From NCBI GenBank assembly GCA_030618065.1, contig JAUXEE010000137.1, forward strand, positions 1-6,176: DNA of 6,176 bases. The letters are read 5' to 3'. Numbering within the stretch: position 1 is the stretch's first letter; every line of letters begins with the position of its first letter. Source of the DNA: Gemmatimonadota bacterium (GTDB lineage: Bacteria > Gemmatimonadota > Gemmatimonadetes > Longimicrobiales > Gaopeijiaceae). The notes below the pieces were generated by a model. It was given only the letters and a program-made list of their open reading frames with translations, ran no database searches and had not been told where the DNA came from. This document shows positions 1-5,345 of this stretch, piece after piece. The position numbers and the translations under genes are program-made.

Positions 1-1165
1 AGAAGACGTAGGGGTTGTCTCTCGGGTACGCGACCATTTCAGGAATGGGGTCGATCCCGATCTCCTCCAGGAAGTTCCCCAGGCCTACCCGCTGCATCAG
101 CTCTCCGACGCGCTCCCGATTCTTCCCGTGCTCTCCCCAGAAGTCCCAGATGCGCTCGGCAAGATCTTTGAGCTCCTGATACGGGGGCTCCATCTTCATG
201 AAGGGGATAAGCACCGAAGAGAGCTGTGCCCCTTCCACGATGGGAGCTTTGGCGCCCAGGAGGATGGTGGCGCCGGTATCGGTTCCTGGCCTCAGGGCTT
301 TGGGCATGGCGTTGATGCAATGCATGCACTTCACGCAATTGCTGTCATCGATGCTGATCTCGTTCCCGTCCCACTCGATGCACTTGGTGGGGCAGTTGCC
401 GCAGATGTCCCGCTCGATGTTCAGGCCATTCCCGGCGTAGGCCCGCACTTCGTCCTGATCGATGCGGATCTGGTCCCGCCAGGTGCCGATGATGGACATG
501 TCCGAACGAGCGATTGAGGCCACGCAGTCGTTGGGGCAGCCTGCGAACTTGAACTTGAACTTGTAGGGGAAGAACGGACGGTGGAGTTCGTCCTGGAACT
601 CCTGCGTGATGTCGTTGCAGGCGTCCATCGTGTCGTAGCAGGCCCATTCACAGCGGGCCTGGCCCACGCAGCAACTGGGAGTCCGGACGTTGGAGCCTGA
701 ACCGCCCAGGTCGAAATCGTTCTGGGTGAGCTCGCTGAAGGTGGGCTCCAGCTCGTCTGTGGTGGTCCCCAGGAGAATGATGTCCCCCGTGGAGCCGTGC
801 ATGTTCGTGAGGCCCGATCCGTGCCGGTCCCAGATGTCGCAGATGGTCCGAAGGGCATCGGAAGTGTAGAACCACCCACTGGGATGATTCACACGCAGGG
901 TGTGGAAGTGGGCTATGGCAGGGTACTCATCCTGTAAGTCATTGTAACGGCCGATGACACCGCCACCATACCCCATGACCCCCACGATCCCACCGTGCTT
1001 CCAGTGGCCGATCTTCTCCACGTAGGACCGTTCGAGGAGTTTGAGTAGCTGATCGCACTCCTCCTTGCCCTCGTCGGCCATCTCTTCGATCTGCGTGACG
1101 AAGCTGGGCCAGGGGCCTTTCTTCAGCTCGTCCAACATCGGGGTACTTCTCTCGGAATCTGCCAT
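1..1165 (-). CDS. dsrA: Dissimilatory sulfite reductase alpha subunit DsrA (3' end missing)
   Basis: DsrA pairs with DsrB in the cytoplasmic siroheme enzyme that interconverts sulfite and the DsrC-bound trisulfide or sulfide. The frame opens with ATG at 1165, preceded by AGGGAGA, and runs 388 codons to the left edge without a stop. The protein starts MADSERSTPMLDELKKGPWP. Family blocks are clear: KHGGIVGVMGYGGGVIGRY near residues 56-74, HFHTLRV near 86-92, and NMHGSTGDI near 121-129. The siroheme-coupled [4Fe-4S] motif C-x5-C...C-x3-C is C166, C172, C210 and C214. The inserted ferredoxin domain has C258, C277, C280 and C283 (NCVKCMHC), with extra cysteines at 255 and 262. The visible end, NPYVF, matches the family just before its C-terminus, so I estimate about 25-40 residues are missing. 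dsrB probably follows, outside the window. Identity is near certain; reductive versus oxidative type cannot be called from this. Confidence 0.97.
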   Translation of the reverse strand, partial: MADSERSTPMLDELKKGPWPSFVTQIEEMADEGKEECDQLLKLLERSYVEKIGHWKHGGIVGVMGYGGGVIGRYNDLQDEYPAIAHFHTLRVNHPSGWFYTSDALRTICDIWDRHGSGLTNMHGSTGDIILLGTTTDELEPTFSELTQNDFDLGGSGSNVRTPSCCVGQARCEWACYDTMDACNDITQEFQDELHRPFFPYKFKFKFAGCPNDCVASIARSDMSIIGTWRDQIRIDQDEVRAYAGNGLNIERDICGNCPTKCIEWDGNEISIDDSNCVKCMHCINAMPKALRPGTDTGATILLGAKAPIVEGAQLSSVLIPFMKMEPPYQELKDLAERIWDFWGEHGKNRERVGELMQRVGLGNFLEEIGIDPIPEMVAYPRDNPYVF

Positions 1166-1272
1166 CGTCGTCTCCCTTTTCGTTTTGGATTGATGGCTAA
1201 ACAGGTAATCGCTTTCGGTCAGTCCTTCACTCTATCACTCAGTGTTCCAATTTTTCGTTCAATCGCTCGTTC
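1166..1272 (-). other. dsrP-dsrA intergenic spacer / dsrA leader
   Basis: These 107 bases are the longest non-coding stretch in the window and look more AT-rich than the genes around them. They end in the dsrA ribosome binding site. I see no strong hairpin followed by a T-run in the direction of transcription, so no intrinsic terminator after dsrP, and no convincing -35/-10 pair. There is a short odd palindrome, CACTCAGTG on the plus strand at 1236-1244. TCACTC occurs twice, 8 bases apart, at 1227 and 1235, and AATCGCT occurs twice, at 1207 and 1261. The spacer could carry a secondary promoter or an mRNA-processing site that lets dsrA be expressed at a different level from dsrMKJOP, but nothing in the sequence proves it. 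Confidence 0.5.
1171..1177 (-). promoter_or_regulatory. Ribosome binding site of dsrA
   Basis: On the minus strand AGGGAGA lies 5 bases before the ATG at 1165. It fixes that start for dsrA. An in-frame ATG ten codons in (M10) has no comparable site and would cut into the start of the family's conserved N-terminus. Confidence 0.65.
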
Positions 1273-2433
1273 CTACGCCGCCAGCATCCGTTCCCGGACA
1301 TTCACGACGATCTTGTAGATCAACGTCAACATCATGAACCCGATGGCGTAGACGCCGACCGTGACGGCTACCTCCACGCCGGTGGGTGAGTAATCGGTGA
1401 CCCGCCCCAGAGGATTCGGTACGAACCCTGCCACCACCATACCCACGCCCTTCTCGATCCAGATCGCGGCGATGACACCCGCGCATATCGGCCCGAGGAG
1501 TTTGAGATTGTTCCTCACCTTGGGGGTCAACAAGAGGGTCAGGCAGATCACCGTGAGGGTGGCGCCGGTCCACATCCAGGGCACCAGGGCGTCATGGCCA
1601 TGGAGGCCCACGAAGAGGTACTGGAAGGCGTGGACATGGTGGGGCATGTCACTGTACAGAGCCGTGAAAACCTCGACACCCACGAAGAAGACGTTCACCG
1701 TCAGAGCGTACGTGACGATGACGGCCAGCTTTTGAATGGCTTCCTTCCCCGGATCGAACTTCGTGAAGCCTCTCAGAATGAGGGCCAGGAGGATGAGGAG
1801 GCTTGGCCCGGAAGCGAAGGCCGAGGCCAGGAACCTGGGGGCCAGAATAGCCGTCATCCAGAAGGAGCGGGCTTCCAGACCAGAGTAGAGGAAGGCCGTC
1901 ACCGTGTGGATGCTCACGGCCCAGGGGATGGAGAGGATGATGACGGGTTTGATCCAGGCCGGCGGCGGTCCTTCTTTTCGTTCGGCATCGAAGGTCACCG
2001 CCCCGATGATGAGGTTCAGAACCAGGTAGCCGCCCAAGGCCACGCTGTCCCAGAACATCATGGAGCTGAGGCTGGGATGGAGAAGCACGTTGGTGACCCT
2101 GGTCGGCTGGCCCATGTCCACGAAGATGAAGAGCATGCACATGATGACGGCGGAAACCGCCAGCCCTTCGCCCAGGATGACCATCCGCCCGAAGGCTTTG
2201 TAGTCATGGAGGTAGTAGGGTAGCACCACCATGACGGCTGAGGCGGCCACGCCCACCAGGAAGGTGAACTGGGCGATGTAGATGCCCCAGGTCACGTCCT
2301 GGCTCATCCCTGTCACCGTCAACCCCTCGGTAAATTGCCTCCCCCATGCGAAGAGGCCCACCAGGATCAGGACCACCCAGACCCCAAGGAGAATCCAGTA
2401 TCGCTTGCCCCCGCGGAATGCGGCTTCCAGCAT
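1273..2433 (-). CDS. dsrP: DsrP, NrfD/PsrC-type integral membrane subunit of the DsrMKJOP complex
   Basis: This 386-residue protein is almost entirely hydrophobic, with about ten predicted membrane helices (roughly residues 13-31, 50-72, 84-105, 125-145, 160-183, 195-222, 234-256, 280-303, 312-335 and 350-378). That is the layout of the NrfD/PsrC/HybB family, whose members exchange electrons between menaquinone and a periplasmic ferredoxin-like partner, here DsrO. Marks seen in DsrP include WGIYIAQFTFLVG near 49-61 and the GEG...FVDMGQP block near 88-110. The family carries no heme or cluster, and no cofactor motif is visible here. The ATG at 2433 is supported by AAGAGG 7 bases upstream. The gene follows dsrO after 48 bases and is the last of the MKJOP set. 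Its length is normal and I see no damage. The only realistic alternative is another NrfD paralogue, which the neighbours argue against. Confidence 0.95.
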   Translation of the reverse strand: MLEAAFRGGKRYWILLGVWVVLILVGLFAWGRQFTEGLTVTGMSQDVTWGIYIAQFTFLVGVAASAVMVVLPYYLHDYKAFGRMVILGEGLAVSAVIMCMLFIFVDMGQPTRVTNVLLHPSLSSMMFWDSVALGGYLVLNLIIGAVTFDAERKEGPPPAWIKPVIILSIPWAVSIHTVTAFLYSGLEARSFWMTAILAPRFLASAFASGPSLLILLALILRGFTKFDPGKEAIQKLAVIVTYALTVNVFFVGVEVFTALYSDMPHHVHAFQYLFVGLHGHDALVPWMWTGATLTVICLTLLLTPKVRNNLKLLGPICAGVIAAIWIEKGVGMVVAGFVPNPLGRVTDYSPTGVEVAVTVGVYAIGFMMLTLIYKIVVNVRERMLAA

Positions 2434-2440
2434 AACGCTA

Positions 2441-2446
2441 CCTCTT
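2441..2446 (-). promoter_or_regulatory. Ribosome binding site of dsrP
   Basis: On the minus strand AAGAGG lies 7 bases before the ATG at 2433, within the 48-base dsrO-dsrP gap. It supports the chosen dsrP start. Confidence 0.55.
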
Positions 2447-2481
2447 GGTTCTCCCGCTACGTCCTAGCCGGGTTGATTTCC

Positions 2482-3288
2482 TCAGACGATGTAGAACACG
2501 TTCGGTCCCGTCCCCAGCGCCACCCGTCGGGTGATGGTGCGCTGCGAGGATAGGATCCGGTTCACTTCCGAAGCCGGGTCGGAGAGGTCCCCGAACGTCA
2601 GGGCTCCCTCTCCACCCGGAAGTTGATTCACTGCTTCCACGCAAGCCGGCGCGAGGCCGTCCCGGAGCCGCTCAGCGCAGAAATTGCACTTCTCCACCAC
2701 ACCCCTGGTCCGGGTCGGGTACTCGGAATGGAAGTTCCCCTGGGCGTCCGTATCCACGAACTGCCGGGGATCCCTCCAGTTGAAGCTCCTGGAACCGTAG
2801 GGGCAGGCGGCCATGCAATACCGGCAACCGATGCACCGGTGCATATCCATCATCACGATCCCGTCTTCCTCCCGCTTCCAGGTGGCCTGTGTCGGGCACA
2901 CCCTTACGCAGGGCGGGTTCGTGCAATGATTACAGAGGACCAGGACCGGCGCCTCCTTCACGGAATCCGGGAGGTGGTCGTGAACCTGGTCCGGGAAAAC
3001 GTGCTGGTACTCTTCCTCCCAGATCCAGTCGATCTTCTCCGCTGGGTCATCGATGCGGGGAACGTTGTGCTCCCGAACGCACGCTTCCATACAGGCTTCC
3101 CGAACTGCTGGGTTCCGGGCCTTCTCCGTGTCGATGACCATGGCCCACTGACTCTCCACCGATCCTTCGCCGTGGGATCCTTCCCCGGAAGTGGTGCAGG
3201 CAGCGGTCAGGATGGATCCGCCGCAGCTCAGCCCCAGGGCGGCGCCTGCGGTTTCTTTCAGAAAGGTCCGACGGCTCTTCTTTTCCAT
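2482..3288 (-). CDS. dsrO: DsrO, Tat-exported iron-sulfur subunit of the DsrMKJOP complex
   Basis: DsrO is a periplasmic ferredoxin-like subunit that passes electrons between DsrP and the DsrJ hemes. The 268-residue product begins with a twin-arginine signal, SRRTFLK at residues 5-11, then a short hydrophobic stretch; LTAAC at 27-31 weakly resembles a lipobox. Two full cluster motifs are present: C119-x2-C122-x4-C127-x3-C131 and C152-x2-C155-x2-C158-x3-C162 (CIGCRYCMAACPYG). The outer two motifs are incomplete. The first keeps only C66 and C70, with A57 and R63 where I expect cysteines. The last keeps C201, C204 and C216 but has V220 instead of the final cysteine. In this fold those three missing ligands belong to one cluster, so three [4Fe-4S] clusters are predicted. 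The C-terminus VFYIV is typical of the family. The ATG lies 3 bases after the dsrJ stop, preceded only by a G-rich stretch that may serve as a weak ribosome binding site. Confidence 0.95.
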   Translation of the reverse strand: MEKKSRRTFLKETAGAALGLSCGGSILTAACTTSGEGSHGEGSVESQWAMVIDTEKARNPAVREACMEACVREHNVPRIDDPAEKIDWIWEEEYQHVFPDQVHDHLPDSVKEAPVLVLCNHCTNPPCVRVCPTQATWKREEDGIVMMDMHRCIGCRYCMAACPYGSRSFNWRDPRQFVDTDAQGNFHSEYPTRTRGVVEKCNFCAERLRDGLAPACVEAVNQLPGGEGALTFGDLSDPASEVNRILSSQRTITRRVALGTGPNVFYIV

Positions 3289-3291
3289 GGC

Positions 3292-3681
3292 TCAGGCCCC
3301 CCCACCCTTCGTCGTATGGCACTCCCAGCACGTGGGCTGGACGTCGGCATAATCATGGCAACTTGTGCAGAAATCGTCCCGGTTCTCGTGACAGTCCAAA
3401 CACGTTTTGGTGAGGCTTTTGAGGTACGTCTCCCCGGTTGAGGAGATGTACTCCGGGTTGCCGTCCCGAACCAGATCGTCCCTCCACTCGTTCAGGAGAT
3501 TCATGTGATTGACCGTCATGTACGGGGTGTCTTCCACGCAGGCCGTGGCGTCGGCCGGGTACTCCAGCTCGGGCCGACTTCCGTCCGAGTCTCCGGCCGC
3601 GGCCAGGCGGCTCCAGAACGGGAATGTGACCAAAATCACGAAAACGGACAAACCGAAGAGAATCTTCCCCTTGTCACCCAT
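3292..3681 (-). CDS. dsrJ: DsrJ, membrane-anchored triheme cytochrome c
   Basis: DsrJ is the small multiheme cytochrome of the DsrMKJOP complex, facing the periplasm. The product has 129 residues. An N-terminal hydrophobic segment (about 7-23, with a basic start MGDKGK) looks like a Sec signal anchor rather than a cleaved peptide. Three CxxCH heme c sites follow: C94-H98 (CLDCH), C105-H109 (CTSCH) and C118-H122 (CWECH). C48, in ACVEDTPYM, sits where DsrJ of Allochromatium vinosum has the cysteine described as an unusual axial ligand to one heme. I chose ATG 3681 rather than the upstream in-frame ATGs at 3726 and 3723, because GGAAGGAG lies 9 bases before it and the anchor then starts properly. 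The start overlaps the dsrK stop by 8 bases (ATGGGTGA), which suggests translational coupling. Length fits the family. Confidence 0.95.
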   Translation of the reverse strand: MGDKGKILFGLSVFVILVTFPFWSRLAAAGDSDGSRPELEYPADATACVEDTPYMTVNHMNLLNEWRDDLVRDGNPEYISSTGETYLKSLTKTCLDCHENRDDFCTSCHDYADVQPTCWECHTTKGGGA

Positions 3682-5341
3682 CTTCGGACGCTCCTTCCTC
3701 CACTCCCATGCCCTTGTCTTCATCAAGTTCCATGCCCGGTATAGGCTCGAGCCGGAGGTTGTGAGTGCGCTTCTTTTCGCCGGTGAAGATCATGGCGTTG
3801 GCCACCAACTCCGTGATCCCCGTGATCTTCACGCCGGGGGCCCAATAGTCACAAACGGTGACCAGTGTGGCCCGATCGATGGCGCACATGGCCGCCATCT
3901 GATTGACACCGTGCTCATCCTGGACGTGTCGAGCGGCGCTTCCCCGAGGGAGGCCTCCCCGAAGACGCATCTCCATGTTCTCATCGGTGCCCAGCCCAGC
4001 TCCGCCTCCGCAGCAGAAGGTCTGTTCCCGAATAGTGTTCTCAGGCATCTCATGGAAGTTGTTGCAGACCTTCCGGATCACGTATCGGGGTTCCTCGAAA
4101 ATTCCCATGGCCCGGGCGGGATTGCAGGAGTCGTGGAAGGTGACGTTGATATGGTCGTTCCGCGACTTGTCCAGCTTCAGCTTATCGTGCCGGATGAGGT
4201 CCGCCACGAACTCCATGAGGTGGATCATCTTCGTGGAGCGGGCGTGGGGGAATTCGGTTCCGGTGATGGGAGATTTGGGGATTTCCAGGAAGTCGGGGGG
4301 GCCGTTCATGGTATCCATGTACTGGTGGATCACCCGCCACATGTGTCCGCACTCGCCGCCCAGGACCCACTTCACACCCAGGCGCTTGGCCACGGTGTAG
4401 ATCTTGGCGTTCAGGCGCTTCATCATCTCGTGGGAGGTGAAGAGGCCGAAGTTCCCGCCGTCCGAAGCGTAGGTGCTCCAGGTGTAATCGAGCCCCAGCT
4501 CGTGGAAGAGGAGCATGTACCCCATGCAGGTGTAGATGCCCGGATCCGCCACGAAGTCCCCCGAAGGCGTCACGAAGAGGATCTCCGCCCCCTTCTTGTT
4601 CATGGGGATATCCACCTTGATGCCCGTGGCGTCCTCGATGTCCTCCGCCATGAATTCAAGGGTGTCCACCAGGCCGTGGGGTTGAATGGCCAGGTGATTC
4701 CCGAAGCGGAAGCAGTTCGCCACCGGCTCGATGACCCAGTTCACGTAGAGGCCCAGGAGCCCGATGAGCTCCCGGCCCATCATGGTGATCTCGGCCGTGT
4801 CGATGCCGTAGGGGCAGAATACGGAGCAGCGCCGGCATTCGGTACACTGGTTGAAGTAGTAGAACCACTCCTTGATGACCTCTTCCGTCAGCGGCCGGGC
4901 ACCGGCCATGGTCCCGAAGATCTTTCCCATGGCCGTGAAATCCTTCCGGTACACGGACCGGAGGAGCTCGGCACGAAGGACCGGCATGTTCTTTGGATCG
5001 CCGCTTCCCAGGAAGAAATGGCACTTGTCGGCGCAAGCCCCGCAGCGGACGCAGGTGTCCATGAAGAGCTGGAAGGACCGGTATTTGGCGAGGCGGTCCG
5101 CCATCCCGTCCAGGATGGTTTTCTGCCACCCCTCCGGAAGGCTCCAGTCGACATCCTCTACCGCCCATTCCCTGGGGTGAGGGAGGTCAACGGTCTCCAG
5201 ATTCTTGGCTTTTCCCGGGTAGATGTACGTGCCCTTCCGGAGGTCCACCGGTGTGTCCATCCAGGAGGTCTTGGGAGGGCGACCCTCTATTTGCAGGAGC
5301 TCTTCCTGCTTGTAGTAATCCGGTTCGTCGAATTTCGACAT
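3674..5341 (-). CDS. dsrK: DsrK, HdrD-like cytoplasmic iron-sulfur subunit of the DsrMKJOP complex
   Basis: DsrK is thought to be the catalytic subunit that acts on the DsrC disulfide/trisulfide at the inner face of the membrane, receiving or giving electrons through the DsrM hemes. The 555-residue protein carries two ferredoxin-type [4Fe-4S] motifs: C97-x2-C100-x2-C103-x3-C107 (CVRCGACADKC) and C166-x2-C169-x2-C172-x3-C176 (CTECRRCSVFC). A GGECGHMWR block follows at 328-336. The HdrD-type CCG motif for the noncubane cluster is C406-x36-C443-C444-x41-C486, ending CAID, so D489 replaces the usual last cysteine of CxxC. No membrane helix is seen, as expected. The ATG at 5341 lies 4 bases after the dsrM stop, with GGAGAAGG 9 bases upstream. 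The C-terminal 35 residues are acidic and not obviously conserved. Confidence 0.96.
   Translation of the reverse strand: MSKFDEPDYYKQEELLQIEGRPPKTSWMDTPVDLRKGTYIYPGKAKNLETVDLPHPREWAVEDVDWSLPEGWQKTILDGMADRLAKYRSFQLFMDTCVRCGACADKCHFFLGSGDPKNMPVLRAELLRSVYRKDFTAMGKIFGTMAGARPLTEEVIKEWFYYFNQCTECRRCSVFCPYGIDTAEITMMGRELIGLLGLYVNWVIEPVANCFRFGNHLAIQPHGLVDTLEFMAEDIEDATGIKVDIPMNKKGAEILFVTPSGDFVADPGIYTCMGYMLLFHELGLDYTWSTYASDGGNFGLFTSHEMMKRLNAKIYTVAKRLGVKWVLGGECGHMWRVIHQYMDTMNGPPDFLEIPKSPITGTEFPHARSTKMIHLMEFVADLIRHDKLKLDKSRNDHINVTFHDSCNPARAMGIFEEPRYVIRKVCNNFHEMPENTIREQTFCCGGGAGLGTDENMEMRLRGGLPRGSAARHVQDEHGVNQMAAMCAIDRATLVTVCDYWAPGVKITGITELVANAMIFTGEKKRTHNLRLEPIPGMELDEDKGMGVEEGASEDG
3691..3698 (-). promoter_or_regulatory. 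Ribosome binding site deciding the dsrJ start
   Basis: On the minus strand GGAAGGAG lies 9 bases before the ATG at 3681, inside the last codons of dsrK. It favours the 129-residue form of DsrJ over a form 15 residues longer that starts at 3726, whose added residues are charged and would bury the signal anchor. Confidence 0.7.
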
Positions 5342-5345
5342 GGCT

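Noticed and set aside
545..565. A short tandem repeat in dsrA (three FK pairs)
   Set aside because: The repeated residues YKFKFKF are a conserved part of DsrA before the C-x3-C siroheme motif, not a mobile or regulatory repeat.
421..879. A 152-codon minus-strand frame inside dsrA
   Set aside because: It is an alternative frame of dsrA rich in S, T, P and R. The dsrA frame itself is continuous through the region with all cofactor motifs.
1166..1272. An intrinsic terminator after dsrP
   Set aside because: No GC-rich stem followed by a T-run is present in the direction of transcription. The only palindrome has a 4-base stem with a single-base centre.
1594..2223. A 209-codon plus-strand frame opposite dsrP
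   Set aside because: Its composition is highly charged and low-complexity (E, D, G, H), as expected from the complement of a membrane-protein gene, and the minus-strand frame is clearly DsrP.
2623..3441. A 272-codon plus-strand frame opposite dsrO and dsrJ
   Set aside because: It spans two well-supported minus-strand genes, and its translation shows no recognisable motif.
3682..3726. A longer dsrJ starting at 3726
   Set aside because: The 15 added residues (MMKTRAWEWRKERPK) would precede the signal anchor and overlap dsrK by 53 bases, while a strong ribosome binding site points to 3681.
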